Source: an uncultured Phocaeicola sp.
Lineage (GTDB): Bacteria; Bacteroidota; Bacteroidia; Bacteroidales; Bacteroidaceae
DNA length: 64,000 nucleotides
Assembly (NCBI GenBank): GCA_944320885.1
Contig: CALUJE010000003.1
Span: forward strand, 1 to 64,000
Direction: 5' to 3'
Shown here: positions 1 through 9,337 of the stretch, piece by piece
How the letters are laid out: each line of letters starts with the position of its first letter
Position numbering within the stretch: the first letter of the stretch is position 1
The notes under the pieces: model-generated
What the model was told of the DNA's origin: nothing
The model's input: the letters and a program-made list of their open reading frames with translations, nothing else
Database searches by the model: none
Program-made: the position numbers and the translations under genes

Positions 1-16
1 AAATTTGTGGATTCTT

Positions 17-50
17 TTTTAGACGGGTGCCGACTGGCGCCCGTCTAAAA
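17..50. other. Strong hairpin, 14-bp stem
   Basis: Arms 17-30 and 37-50 pair over 14 bp with one G-U, around a 6-nt loop. The outer pairs are T/A runs: T on the left arm, A on the right. Neither strand has a T-run after the stem, so it is not a standard terminator in either direction. It may end a gene that lies left of the window or be a processing element. Bases 51-249 hold no gene that I can see, only AT-rich sequence. Confidence 0.5.
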
Positions 51-249
51 GGGGATACCCTAAAATTGGAAGTTTACTTTATATCGCTTGGCAGAGAAAA
101 ATAAAAAGAGCTCTGTTCAATGGATATTGTATGAAGCTGAGATTGGTATTTTGGAAAATATATAGCTTGATATAAAAAAGTCGGCTATGAATCATAAGTT
201 ATCTTTTTATTTTTATCGGCCATAAATTTATTTTTAATAACTGATTATT

Positions 250-540
250 TTAAGGCTTATAAAAATGCAGTTCACGCTCTAAAACGTGCACTCTTTTTTG
301 CAACTCTTCTACCCTGTCAAGTAAATGACATATAGCATCAATGCCTGCGATATTTATTGATAAATCATAGTACAAATGACTATATTTTTCTATTTTATCC
401 AGTTGACTGACAGGAAAGCAGTAATGCTCCTCTACCTGTTGAATATCTATCAGTCCATCATCACTCAGCATTTTTATAAACTCAGGTTCAACATTACAGT
501 GACTGCAATAGTCACTTATAATAATTAAATTGTTCTCCAT
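250..540 (-). CDS. CbpM-like chaperone modulator (MerR-type HTH)
   Basis: A 96-residue protein encoded directly downstream of a CbpA-type co-chaperone gene (17 nt gap), the usual place of cbpM. The N-terminal half resembles a short MerR-like winged helix, with a YCSHCNVE segment near residue 11. The C-terminal half, ending in VEELQKRVHVLERELHF, is a predicted coiled coil. In known systems CbpM binds the J-domain of CbpA and inhibits it; that role here is inferred from position, size and architecture. Two in-frame ATGs exist (546 and 540). I chose 540 because an AAGAAG lies 7 nt before it. The ATG at 546 would add two residues. Confidence 0.7.
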   Translation of the reverse strand: MENNLIIISDYCSHCNVEPEFIKMLSDDGLIDIQQVEEHYCFPVSQLDKIEKYSHLYYDLSINIAGIDAICHLLDRVEELQKRVHVLERELHFYKP

Positions 541-557
541 AATCATGCTTCTTTAGT

Positions 558-1481
558 TTAACTTTGTTGTAGTTGGCGGAATAAGTTTTTCTGTTGTTCT
601 GTGAGATTTGTTGGGATAATTACATGATAGGTTACCATTAAATCTCCATATTCCCCTTCGTTTTTATATACAGGAAATCCTTTTCCTTTTAAGCGTACAG
701 TTGTGTTATTCTGGGTTCCAGCCAAAACTTTTAACTTAACCTGACCATTAAGTGTATTTACGGTGATATCACCACCTAAAACAGCAGTATAAAGGTCAAT
801 GTCAACGTTGGTATATAAATCACTGTCTTTCCGTTTGAATACAGGATCATCGGGTATGACGAACGTGATATATAAATCGCCATTAGGAGCGCCGTTTGCC
901 CCTTTTCCTCCATGACCTTTCAATTTAATAACCTGGCCGTTTTCTACACCGGCCGGCACTGTGATTCGTATATTTTCGCCGTTAATACTAAAGACTTGCT
1001 TATGAGTTACCGCAGCCTCCTGCAAAGATAATTGCAGTTCCGCCTGCAAATCATTTCCACGATAGCTGTAATGCTTACTACCTCCGGAATAATGTCCGAA
1101 GAGTTCCTCAAAGAAATCCGAGAATCCACTGTCGTTTGCTCCTCCATGTGAGAAATGAGTGCCGTCAGTTGAATACCAATAAGTCTGTCTTCCGGAAGCA
1201 TTACCTTGACGTTGAGCTTCTTCATAAGCTTTACGCTGTTCTTCAAATTCATCGGCATGTTTCCAGTTTTCTCCATAAGCGTCATATTTCTTACGCTTTT
1301 CGGGATCACTCAATACTTCATTGGCCTCGTTTATTTCCTGAAACTTTTCCTTGGCCGTTGGGTCATTAGGATTTAAGTCTGGATGGTATTTACGGGCCAG
1401 TTTCCGGTATGCTTTTTTAATTTCATCTTGTGTAGCATCCTTGTTTATCCCTAAAATGTTGTAATAATCAATGTAAGCCAT
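558..1481 (-). CDS. cbpA: DnaJ-like co-chaperone, CbpA type
   Basis: A 307-residue class II J-protein. Residues 4-70 form the J-domain, with the HPD motif in [10 protein letters not shown] glycine/serine-rich linker follows (about 90-140), then two C-terminal beta-sandwich substrate-binding domains ([40 protein letters not shown]). There is no cysteine zinc-finger domain, which separates it from canonical DnaJ. It should stimulate a DnaK ATPase and deliver unfolded or nucleoid-associated clients in the cytoplasm. It is followed by its presumed modulator, so the pair is likely co-transcribed leftward. Upstream 1482-1616 is a short AT-rich leader in which I could not place a clear promoter. Confidence 0.9.
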   Translation of the reverse strand: MAYIDYYNILGINKDATQDEIKKAYRKLARKYHPDLNPNDPTAKEKFQEINEANEVLSDPEKRKKYDAYGENWKHADEFEEQRKAYEEAQRQGNASGRQTYWYSTDGTHFSHGGANDSGFSDFFEELFGHYSGGSKHYSYRGNDLQAELQLSLQEAAVTHKQVFSINGENIRITVPAGVENGQVIKLKGHGGKGANGAPNGDLYITFVIPDDPVFKRKDSDLYTNVDIDLYTAVLGGDITVNTLNGQVKLKVLAGTQNNTTVRLKGKGFPVYKNEGEYGDLMVTYHVIIPTNLTEQQKNLFRQLQQS

Positions 1482-1616
1482 AGTTGTATTTAGTTTTTTA
1501 GGGAAAAGACAAAATATATGCCATCAGATGTTTGAGCAATATTTGACAAAAAAGCAGAAAATCATAGAATAGGAATGTGAATTTTTGTCAGGATGAGAAT
1601 TTCGGAGAAGACAAAA

Positions 1617-2918
1617 TTACTCTATTAGATTTTCTGTTTTTTCGATAACTTCGGTCGGAATATTCCTTTTGGGAGTAAGCCCCAGTTCTTTCATCTTATT
1701 GAAGCTGGATATAATGTTTCCGTTTCCTCTGGCAAGGGTACCGAATGCTGATTCGTATTGCTTTTTTGTCTCGTCCAGTTGTTTGCCTATTTTCTCGAAA
1801 GTGGTAATAAACGTAACGAACTTTTCATATAGCAGATTTCCTCTCCGAATGATTTCTTCCACGTTTCTTGACTGCTTCTCGCTCTGCCACAAATTATAAG
1901 CCAGCTGCAGAGCCATCATAAGATTTGAAGGGCTTATGATGATAATATGTTTTTTGTAAGCATAGTTCAGAAGTTCCCTGTCTTTCTCCAAGGCTGCAAT
2001 ATAAGAGCCTTCGTTCGGGACGAACATCAGTACGTAACCTATGGAATCTTTCACTACCTTTGAATAGTCTTTCACAGCCAGTTCATTGATATGTTCGCGT
2101 ATAGAAGCTACATGGGCCGATAAAGCCTGTGCCTGTTCGTTATAAGATGTAGAGTTTATATAATTTACGTATGCAGTCAGTGATACTTTAGAGTCTACTA
2201 TTACACATCTTTTTTCTGGAAAGCGTATAATGATATCCGGACGTACATTGCGTCCGTCTTCTGTTATGCAGTTTTCTTGTACGAAATATTCCTCACCTTT
2301 TCTCAGGCCGGATTCTTCGAGCATGCGCTCCAGAATCATTTCTCCCCAGTCGCCTTGAATTTTAGGATTGGCTTTTAAGGCTTTAGTTAGATTGACTGCA
2401 TCTTCTCCTATTTTTTCTGTTTTATCAAGAAGACCTTTAATGGCATGCTCGAATGATTCTTTGTATTGTGCACTGGTAACGCGATTGTCGATAACCGATT
2501 TTCCCAGTTTTTCAACATTTTCTTTTAAGGGTGCCAGGACAGCTTCCAATTGTTCATTATTCTTTTCTTTAAGAGCTGCAGATTTAATATCCAGAATCTC
2601 ATTGGCCAGATTGCGGAATTCGGCTTTCATGATATCAGACTTTTCACGCATCTCTTCTTCTGAGCGTTTGAGGGCCTTCTGTAAACTTTCGTTTGCCTCC
2701 TTTAGCGTATTCTGTTCTGTTTCCGATTTTTCTTTTATAAGTTGAATTTCACGCTCTTTTTGTTCTTTAAGCAGTTCTATTTGCATTTGCAAATAAGTAT
2801 TCTCATGCGTGAACTTATCGGCCAGGACTTTGTATTTCTTGCTGTGAAAGTACTCTATAAGTACTCCCACAACAAGACCCACAACAAGTCCGAGCAATAA
2901 TACAGGTATTGCATTCAT
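1617..2918 (-). CDS. rmuC: DNA recombination protein RmuC homologue
   Basis: A 433-residue protein with an N-terminal membrane anchor (residues 4-22, VLLLGLVVGLVVGVLIEY), a long coiled coil (about 30-150) and the RmuC nuclease-like domain (GDWGEMILERMLEESGL, RPDIIIRFPE, VIVDSKVSL). The VDSK segment is the putative PD-(D/E)XK core. RmuC proteins limit inversions at short inverted repeats. The start ATG overlaps the stop of the upstream acetyltransferase/amidohydrolase gene by 4 bp (ATGA), so the two are translationally coupled in a leftward operon with the alcohol dehydrogenase gene. Confidence 0.9.
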   Translation of the reverse strand: MNAIPVLLLGLVVGLVVGVLIEYFHSKKYKVLADKFTHENTYLQMQIELLKEQKEREIQLIKEKSETEQNTLKEANESLQKALKRSEEEMREKSDIMKAEFRNLANEILDIKSAALKEKNNEQLEAVLAPLKENVEKLGKSVIDNRVTSAQYKESFEHAIKGLLDKTEKIGEDAVNLTKALKANPKIQGDWGEMILERMLEESGLRKGEEYFVQENCITEDGRNVRPDIIIRFPEKRCVIVDSKVSLTAYVNYINSTSYNEQAQALSAHVASIREHINELAVKDYSKVVKDSIGYVLMFVPNEGSYIAALEKDRELLNYAYKKHIIIISPSNLMMALQLAYNLWQSEKQSRNVEEIIRRGNLLYEKFVTFITTFEKIGKQLDETKKQYESAFGTLARGNGNIISSFNKMKELGLTPKRNIPTEVIEKTENLIE

Positions 2919-4450
2919 CCTTTTATCTTTACTTTCAATTCATACAAATCATTTCTGCGGTCGCGAAGATTCCGAACACTTCCGTAGGTATGCAGTTCGC
3001 TCAGCAGATTCAAATCGACATCCGAAACAAGAATCATTTCGGTATTGGGAGTAGCTTCTGCACGGCGTCCGTCTGTAGGAAATGCAAAATCACAAGGCGT
3101 GAATACTCCTGACTGAGCGTATTGAATATCCATATTGTGCACACGTGGAAGATTTCCTACGCTTCCGGCTATAGCGACGAAACATTCGTTTTCTATAGCA
3201 CGTGCCTGTGCGCATATTCTTACACGTGAATATCCGTTTTGGGTATCTGTAAGGAAAGGAACAAAAAGTATTTGCATGCCTTGATCGGCCATGATACGTG
3301 AAAGCTCAGGAAATTCAACGTCATAACAAATCAGAATACCGATTTTTGCACAGTCTGTATCGAATGTTCTTACCATACGTCCTCCACTTAGTCCCCAGCT
3401 CTTGATTTCATCAGGAGTTACGTGTACTTTCTCATACATTTCAGATGTTCCGTCTCTACGACATAGAAAGCCTACATTGTAAAGAGAGCCATCTTCCTTT
3501 ATATATGGCATACTTCCCGTTATGATGTTGATATTATAGCTGATTGCCAGATTAATGAAGCGACTATGTATTTCTTCGGTGTATTTTGCCAGTCCACGGA
3601 TTGATTGCGCCTCACCCATGTGGTTGTATTGGGCCATTAATGGCGCATTGAAATATTCGGGGAATAATACGAAATCACTTTTATAGTCGGAAACTGCATC
3701 AACGAAAAATTCGACCTGTTCGAATACATCATCCAATGTATTGTATGAACGCATCTGCCATTGGACAAGTCCGATGCGTACGGTGGTTTTTTTGTCTACA
3801 AATTCCTGTGTTGGAGGTTGGTAGTAAATATTATCCCACTGTAACAGTGTAGCACAGTGTTTGGATTCCTCATCGTTTGGCAGATAGTTTTTCATAACCC
3901 TGCGAACATGGAAATCGTTCGAGAGTTGAAAAGTAAGTACCGGGTCGTATATTTCACGAGAACGTACTTTTTCTATATACTCCTTGGGACGCATATGATC
4001 TGCGTACTTGTGATAGTTAGGAATGCGTCCGCCAAACATGATGGCTTTCAGGTTGAGTTTCTCACACAATTCCTTTCGGTATTCATACATACGTCTGGCC
4101 AAACGTAGTCCTCTATAATCGGGATGTATAAATACTTCGATTCCATAAAGTATATTTCCGTTAGGATTGTGCGTATTGAATGTTTCGTTTCCTGTAACTT
4201 TTGCATAGGTATGGTCGCCCTTTACCATGTCATAGTCTACAATGATAGAAAGTGCACAACCAACGATTTTTCCGTCTACTACTGTTACTACCTGTCCTTC
4301 GGGAAAGATAGAAATCAGTTTTTCTATTTGCTGATGAGTCCAGAAAACATCTTTATCTGCATATACACGGGTAAAAGACTGGGCTAACTGGCTGTAATCT
4401 TCAATTTGCAGATTACGCACCTCTACTTTATTTATATGCAATTTTCCCAT
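2915..4450 (-). CDS. GNAT acetyltransferase fused to carbon-nitrogen hydrolase
   Basis: A 511-residue two-domain enzyme. Residues 1-210 are a GNAT N-acetyltransferase (VFIHPDYRGLRLARRMYEYR is the acetyl-CoA-binding core). Residues 225-505 are a nitrilase-superfamily amidase with all three catalytic elements: Glu in LFPEYFNAP, Lys in YEKVHVTPDE and Cys in GILICYDVEFPE. The substrate is not known from sequence; the family is usually annotated as bifunctional GNAT/C-N hydrolase. It sits 9 nt after the alcohol dehydrogenase gene and overlaps rmuC by 4 bp, in one leftward operon. The order acetyltransferase then amidase suggests modification and hydrolysis of an amine or amide metabolite, which is inference. 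Confidence 0.88.
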   Translation of the reverse strand: MGKLHINKVEVRNLQIEDYSQLAQSFTRVYADKDVFWTHQQIEKLISIFPEGQVVTVVDGKIVGCALSIIVDYDMVKGDHTYAKVTGNETFNTHNPNGNILYGIEVFIHPDYRGLRLARRMYEYRKELCEKLNLKAIMFGGRIPNYHKYADHMRPKEYIEKVRSREIYDPVLTFQLSNDFHVRRVMKNYLPNDEESKHCATLLQWDNIYYQPPTQEFVDKKTTVRIGLVQWQMRSYNTLDDVFEQVEFFVDAVSDYKSDFVLFPEYFNAPLMAQYNHMGEAQSIRGLAKYTEEIHSRFINLAISYNINIITGSMPYIKEDGSLYNVGFLCRRDGTSEMYEKVHVTPDEIKSWGLSGGRMVRTFDTDCAKIGILICYDVEFPELSRIMADQGMQILFVPFLTDTQNGYSRVRICAQARAIENECFVAIAGSVGNLPRVHNMDIQYAQSGVFTPCDFAFPTDGRRAEATPNTEMILVSDVDLNLLSELHTYGSVRNLRDRRNDLYELKVKIKG

Positions 4451-4459
4451 ATCTGTTTA

Positions 4460-5632
4460 TTATAAAGCAAGTTTATATATTTCCAATGTTTCTTTTTTAC
4501 TTAATCTCACGTATGCTCCAACATATTCACCTTTATTCTGGTGCAGTTTTTCTACTAATAAGTTTATATCAGGATCAGGGATTCCCAATTGTTCAAAAGT
4601 TACGGGAAGTCCTATTGAAATAAAGAAATTCTTTAAGTATGTAACTGCCTGTAATGCCATATCTTTCTTATTGTCTGATTCTGGAATATCCCATACACGG
4701 TGTGCAAATTGAGCAATTTTTTCTACGTGGTGTGACGCCATCCATGTCATCCAGGCTGGAAAAATAACAGCCAATCCTGCCCCGTGAGTAACATTATATA
4801 CGGCACTAACTTCATGTTCCATAAAATGAGAAGCCCAGTCTTCATCACATCCCACTCCGCATATTCCGTTATGGGCTATCATTCCGCTCCACATAATATT
4901 GGCTCTTGCACCATAATTGTCGGGTTCTTTTATGACTTTGGGGGCTTCAGTTATGATTGCTTTCAACAATCCTTCACATAACCTGTCTGTTACTTCGGTT
5001 TCTGCCGTATTATTGAAATAACGTTCCATTATATGTGCCATTATATCTGCAATGCCCGATGCTGTTTGGTAAGGCGGCAATGTGTAGGTAAGTTCGGGAT
5101 TCATTATGGCAAAACGGGGACGCAGCAATTCTGGTACACGGATACTCAGTTTTTGCAGGGTATCTGATTTTGTTATAACAGAATTACCGGAACCTTCGCT
5201 TCCTGCTGCCGGTATAGTAAGTACAACACCCAAATTCAAGGCACTTTTTACAACAGCTTTCTGTATATAGAAATCCCAGAAATCACCGTTATAGGGTACT
5301 CCTGTAGCAATAGCCTTTGCTGTATCAATGACAGAACCACCTCCTACTGCTAATATAAAATCAACATTCTCATGTCGGCACAAGTCTATCCCTTCATATA
5401 CCTTAGTATCAATGGGATTAGGCTGTATACCTCCTAATGTAACGTAAGGAACAGACTGGTGATTTAGACTCTCTTCGATGCGTGTCAATAAAGCGTTACG
5501 TACTACGGACCCTCCTCCATATACAATGAGAACTTTTGTTGCACCGTATTTTGTGACTAATTCATTGACTTGATTTTCAGTTCCTTTTCCGAAAACAAAT
5601 TCAGTAGGACTATAAAAAGTAAAGTTGTTCAT
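4460..5632 (-). CDS. Iron-containing alcohol dehydrogenase (BdhA-like)
   Basis: A 390-residue group III metal-dependent alcohol dehydrogenase, closest in pattern to NADPH-dependent butanol dehydrogenases. The N-terminus has the Rossmann-like VLIVYGGGSVVR and the family signature VGGGSVIDTAKAIA. Metal ligands lie in the second half, in GIADIMAHIMERYF and THGAGLAVIFPAW. I chose the ATG at 5632 (MNNFTFYSPTEF) over an in-frame TTG at 5656, because a -7 promoter box (5654-5661) overlaps the TTG. It heads the operon with the GNAT-amidase and rmuC. Likely role: reduction of aldehydes to alcohols in fermentation or detoxification. Confidence 0.9.
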   Translation of the reverse strand: MNNFTFYSPTEFVFGKGTENQVNELVTKYGATKVLIVYGGGSVVRNALLTRIEESLNHQSVPYVTLGGIQPNPIDTKVYEGIDLCRHENVDFILAVGGGSVIDTAKAIATGVPYNGDFWDFYIQKAVVKSALNLGVVLTIPAAGSEGSGNSVITKSDTLQKLSIRVPELLRPRFAIMNPELTYTLPPYQTASGIADIMAHIMERYFNNTAETEVTDRLCEGLLKAIITEAPKVIKEPDNYGARANIMWSGMIAHNGICGVGCDEDWASHFMEHEVSAVYNVTHGAGLAVIFPAWMTWMASHHVEKIAQFAHRVWDIPESDNKKDMALQAVTYLKNFFISIGLPVTFEQLGIPDPDINLLVEKLHQNKGEYVGAYVRLSKKETLEIYKLAL

Positions 5633-5653
5633 ATTCAAATAGATTTGTTGATA

Positions 5654-5661
5654 CAAAATTA
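5654..5661 (-). promoter_or_regulatory. Sigma-ABfr -7 box for the alcohol dehydrogenase operon
   Basis: Read leftward the sequence is TAATTTTG, a match to TAnnTTTG. It lies about 21 nt before the chosen ATG at 5632, so the leader would be very short. No clear -33 TTTG is present at the expected distance. Confidence 0.45.
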
Positions 5662-5728
5662 ATCAATTGTCATATACACCCAGTGTTATAAAAATATAAG
5701 ATTCTTATTGAAGATTGTATATACAATA

Positions 5729-5776
5729 AACTGCACGGTTCTTATAAGATATTTTTCTTATGAAAACCGTGCAGTT
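5729..5776 (-). terminator. Rho-independent terminator of spt
   Basis: A 12-bp perfect stem (5729-5740 with 5765-5776; arm AACTGCACGGTT) lies 20 nt after the spt stop. On the minus strand it is followed by TTTATTGTATA. Confidence 0.7.
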
Positions 5777-5796
5777 ATAAACAATATAATTAACTT

Positions 5797-6999
5797 TTAT
5801 TGTTGTTGCGGATTTAAAGGAATGTTCAGAGCCTTGAAACATTTGACTAGTTTCTCAATGGCAATGTCTACTTGTTCTTTTGTGTGGGTAGCCATTAAAG
5901 AAAAACGTATCAAAGTATCATTAGGAGAACATGCAGGAGGAACTACCGGATTAACAAAAACTCCTTCGTCAAACAGCATTGTTGTTACCATGAAAGTCTT
6001 GTCCATGTCTCGTACATAAAGAGGAATAATCGGAGTTGATGTGTTTCCGATTTCAAAACCTAATTCACGGAAATTTTTCAATGCGTAATTGGTTACATCC
6101 CATAAGTGCTGTATACGTTCAGGCTCTTCTTTCATTATATGGAGAGCTTCACGGGCAGCTGCTGTTGCAGCAGGCGTGTTACTTGCACTGAATATGTAAG
6201 AACGTGAGTTATGACGCAAATAATTGATGACTGAAGAATCTGATGCGATAAATCCGCCGATGGCAGCCAGAGACTTACTGAATGTTCCCATAATCAGATC
6301 GATATCCTTGGTAACTCCAAAATGGTCACATGTACCACGTCCTTGCTTGCCTAAAACGCCTAAACCATGTGCTTCGTCAACCATGATGCTGGCATTGTAT
6401 TTTTTCTTCAGGCGAACAATTTCCGGTAAATTGGCTATGTCTCCTTCCATACTGAATACTCCATCTACAACGATGAGCTTGATTGCGTCCGGATCACATT
6501 TCTGCAATTCCTTTTCCAATCCTTCCATATCATTGTGCTTGAATTTTACAGCGTTTGAAAAAGATAATCTGCGTCCTTCAACGATAGATGCATGGTCAAG
6601 CTCGTCACATAAGATGTAATCATTACGTCCTGTCAGACAAGATACAACACCCAAATTTACCTGGAATCCCGTAGAATATATAATAGCTTCTTCTTTGCCG
6701 ACAAATTCTGCCAGTTCTTTTTCTAAGGCCAGATGCAAGTCAAGTGTACCATTTAAGAAACGTGATCCTGCGCATCCTGTACCATATTTTCGAGTAGCTT
6801 CAACGGCAGCTTCAATAACTTTGGGATGATTGGTTAAACCTAAATAAGAGTTAGAACCGAACATTAATACTTTATGTCCACTCATCATCACTTCTGTATT
6901 CTGACCACTTTCAATACATCTGAAATAAGGATATACGCCTTTTGCCATTATTTGTTGTGGCAAATCGTATTTAGCTAATTTGTCTTGTAATAACCCCAT
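5797..6999 (-). CDS. spt: Serine palmitoyltransferase (sphingolipid synthesis)
   Basis: A 400-residue PLP-dependent alpha-oxoamine synthase. The PLP lysine lies in [13 protein letters not shown], and [11 protein letters not shown] is the usual Asp/His motif. The N-terminal stretch ([20 protein letters not shown]) and overall pattern match Bacteroides serine palmitoyltransferases rather than BioF or Kbl. It condenses serine with an acyl-CoA to 3-ketosphinganine, the first step of membrane sphingolipid synthesis. Start: ATG at 6999 ([12 protein letters not shown]); the frame extends upstream to 7038 but that part lacks family similarity. A lipid kinase gene is transcribed divergently from the shared 388-bp intergenic region. 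Confidence 0.87.
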   Translation of the reverse strand: MGLLQDKLAKYDLPQQIMAKGVYPYFRCIESGQNTEVMMSGHKVLMFGSNSYLGLTNHPKVIEAAVEATRKYGTGCAGSRFLNGTLDLHLALEKELAEFVGKEEAIIYSTGFQVNLGVVSCLTGRNDYILCDELDHASIVEGRRLSFSNAVKFKHNDMEGLEKELQKCDPDAIKLIVVDGVFSMEGDIANLPEIVRLKKKYNASIMVDEAHGLGVLGKQGRGTCDHFGVTKDIDLIMGTFSKSLAAIGGFIASDSSVINYLRHNSRSYIFSASNTPAATAAAREALHIMKEEPERIQHLWDVTNYALKNFRELGFEIGNTSTPIIPLYVRDMDKTFMVTTMLFDEGVFVNPVVPPACSPNDTLIRFSLMATHTKEQVDIAIEKLVKCFKALNIPLNPQQQ

Positions 7000-7076
7000 A
7001 TTTTTATTTCTAATAAGCCACTTGCTTATATTTTTCAATACATTACTTATTTTAATAATAGACTTAAAACAGCGGG

Positions 7077-7084
7077 CAAAGATA
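7077..7084 (-). promoter_or_regulatory. Sigma-ABfr -7 box for spt
   Basis: Read leftward the sequence is TATCTTTG, a perfect TAnnTTTG, about 78 nt before the spt ATG. The -33 element is not obvious. The rest of 7000-7387 is AT-rich intergenic sequence without a recognisable gene. Confidence 0.5.
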
Positions 7085-7348
7085 GAAAAAATATATTTCT
7101 TTTGAATCCTTTTTTCTCATTTTTTTCTATTTATATATCGCTATGATATTATTTCTTTTCCTTATTATAAATATAACAATAAAATGAATCTTAAAACGTA
7201 AGCAAAAAGTAAGGTGGGTATAAGTACAGATGTAATTTATGTCTTACTTATAGGATAAGTAGATTTTAACATGTTACGTTTTAGATATTAAAAACGTTCA
7301 ATTTCGGGACCATTGGTATGAAAATTTTTCTGCTTTGTTTTTTTTTCC

Positions 7349-7356
7349 TACTTTTG
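7349..7356 (+). promoter_or_regulatory. Sigma-ABfr -7 box for the lipid kinase gene
   Basis: TACTTTTG matches TAnnTTTG and lies 32 nt before the ATG at 7388, putting the transcript start near 7363. The -33 position is a weak T-rich stretch. Confidence 0.5.
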
Positions 7357-7387
7357 TATTTCGATTTTGAGCATATGAGTGAAAGCC

Positions 7388-8428
7388 ATGGAGAAAAAAA
7401 AGGTCATATTTGTTATTAATCCAAATTCTGGTACACAAAACAAGAAAGGGATTTTTGATTTGATAGAGAAGTACATCGATCGTGAGAAATACGAACATTC
7501 CATATTGTTTACAGAGTTTGCAGGTCATGCTTCAGAAATAGCTTCTATTGCTGCAGCTGAAGATGCATTTATGATTGTGGCAGTTGGCGGAGATGGAACT
7601 GTCAATGAAATAGGACGTGCTCTTGTACATACAAAAACGGCTTTAGGTATCATTCCATGTGGTTCCGGTAACGGGCTAGCCCGTCATTTGATGATTCCAA
7701 TGGACCCTAAAAAAGCAATTGATATAATTAATGAAGGTGTTATTTCTACCATTGATTATGGAGTGATTAATACGATACCGTTTTTTTGTACTTGCGGTGT
7801 TGGCTTTGATGCTTTTGTCAGCTTGAAATTTGCAGAGTCCGGACGTCGGGGTATGTTGACCTATTTGGAAAATATGTTGCATGAGGTTTTGACCTATAAG
7901 CCTGAAACATATGAAATAGAGTTATGTAATGGCGAAGAGAACAGAACGTATAAAGCGTATCTGATAGCATGTGCCAATGCTTCCCAATATGGTAATAACG
8001 CATATATTGCCCCTCAGGCATCATTAGATGATGGTTTGATGGATGTTACTATTCTTGAGCCTTTTACAGTTCTGGATGTACCGGCACTTTCTTTTCAACT
8101 CTTTAATAAGACCATAAACCAAAATAGTAGAATAAAGACTTTTAAATGTCAGAAATTGCGTATCCATCGTATGAATGAAGGGGTCATTCATTTTGATGGA
8201 GATCCTATTATTGCAAGTAAAAATCTCGAAATAGAAATTATACCCAAGGCTCTTAATATTGTCATTAACAATAGAGAAAAGAGGGATTTGAAGAAGCCGG
8301 AATCTCTTTTACAGATATTGGGAGACTATTTCAATGAAGTTAATACCTTGAAAGGAGACTTGTATACTCGTAATAAGAAACTTCAGGAAATACACCGTAA
8401 TCTGTTACGCAAATTTATAAAGAAATAG
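7388..8428 (+). CDS. Diacylglycerol/sphingosine kinase family lipid kinase
   Basis: A 346-residue member of the YegS/DgkB/LCB5 lipid kinase family. The ATP-binding segments are FVINPNSGTQNKKG at the N-terminus, VGGDGTVNEIGRAL (GGDGT motif) near residue 68 and CGSGNGLARHL. The C-terminal half is the beta-sandwich lipid-binding domain, with IHFDGDPI near its end. It phosphorylates a lipid hydroxyl at the inner membrane. The lipid could be diacylglycerol, or a sphingoid base, since the gene is divergent from spt. I used ATG 7388; a GTG at 7379 would add three residues. The stop lies only 2 nt from the stop of the convergent trmN6. Confidence 0.88.
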   Translation: MEKKKVIFVINPNSGTQNKKGIFDLIEKYIDREKYEHSILFTEFAGHASEIASIAAAEDAFMIVAVGGDGTVNEIGRALVHTKTALGIIPCGSGNGLARHLMIPMDPKKAIDIINEGVISTIDYGVINTIPFFCTCGVGFDAFVSLKFAESGRRGMLTYLENMLHEVLTYKPETYEIELCNGEENRTYKAYLIACANASQYGNNAYIAPQASLDDGLMDVTILEPFTVLDVPALSFQLFNKTINQNSRIKTFKCQKLRIHRMNEGVIHFDGDPIIASKNLEIEIIPKALNIVINNREKRDLKKPESLLQILGDYFNEVNTLKGDLYTRNKKLQEIHRNLLRKFIKK

Positions 8429-8430
8429 AT

Positions 8431-9144
8431 TTATAGGTTTATATAAAAGTCCTTTACTAGATTTGAAAATTTTTCCGTGTATGTATGATGTGTTTTTTCT
8501 ATGGAAATATCATCATATTCTGTTTGATTTATCATCTTCTTTCTAAAGCTTAACAATATACGTTTAGGTTCATAACCTTCTAATGTACGGACTATAGTCT
8601 TACGAGACAGGTATAGCTTTAGTCCGGCCGCGTTGGAGATAAATTCGCTGGTATTTTCAAAAGGTATGACGACAGAGAATTCACCATCATCCTGTAAAAG
8701 ATTTGTTACACATTCCAAAAGTTCACTGAATGTTAAGGAGCTTGTATGCCGTGCATTGTTTCGTGCTTTATTCTCGCATTTTAAAGAACGATGGCTGAAA
8801 AACGGAGGGTTCGAAAGAATAAGATCAAACTTATCGGAAGTATCGTATGACTTTATATCAGAATGTATTATTTCAATCCGATCTTTCCATTCAGAGTTCT
8901 CTATATTTTCTTTGGCCTGTTCTGCTGCATCTTTTTCTATCTCAATTCCTGTTATTTGTGCTTTAGGTGTTCTTTGTGCCACCATTAATGATAACAGGCC
9001 ACAGCCAGAGCCTATATCAAGAACTTTTTTTGCATTGTTTACGTCAACCCACGCTCCTAATAGCACACTGTCTGTCCCTACCTTCATGGCACATTTATCA
9101 TGAAAAACAGTAAATTTTTTGAATTTAAAATACGAATTCGGCAT
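8431..9144 (-). CDS. trmN6: tRNA1(Val) A37 N6-methyltransferase TrmN6
   Basis: A 237-residue SAM-dependent methyltransferase of the YfiC/TrmN6 family. Motif I is VLDIGSGCGLLSLMVAQR and motif IV is LILSNPPFF, the NPPF typical of N6-adenine methyltransferases. The N-terminal FKFKKFTVFHDKCAMKVGTD is characteristic of this family and supports the ATG at 9144; an in-frame TTG at 9171 would extend it. The expected role is methylation of A37 in tRNA-Val in the cytoplasm. It is convergent with the lipid kinase gene and divergent from lon. Confidence 0.88.
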   Translation of the reverse strand: MPNSYFKFKKFTVFHDKCAMKVGTDSVLLGAWVDVNNAKKVLDIGSGCGLLSLMVAQRTPKAQITGIEIEKDAAEQAKENIENSEWKDRIEIIHSDIKSYDTSDKFDLILSNPPFFSHRSLKCENKARNNARHTSSLTFSELLECVTNLLQDDGEFSVVIPFENTSEFISNAAGLKLYLSRKTIVRTLEGYEPKRILLSFRKKMINQTEYDDISIEKTHHTYTEKFSNLVKDFYINL

Positions 9145-9273
9145 ATTTATCAAATAAAAATATAATGGCAAAAATAGAAAATATTGGAATATGATTCTTT
9201 AAATTAAGATTATTTGGGAAGTTGCTAAATTATATTTCTAATTTAATATATTCCTTATTTAATAAAGTATGTG

Positions 9274-9281
9274 TAACTTTG
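9274..9281 (+). promoter_or_regulatory. Sigma-ABfr -7 box for lon
   Basis: TAACTTTG matches TAnnTTTG. It lies 57 nt before the lon ATG, so the leader is about 50 nt. The -33 element is not clear. Confidence 0.5.
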
Positions 9282-9337
9282 CAAGCACTTTGCACCTAAA
9301 GATAAAGGGTATCTAACTAAATTTTACATGGTAAAAA

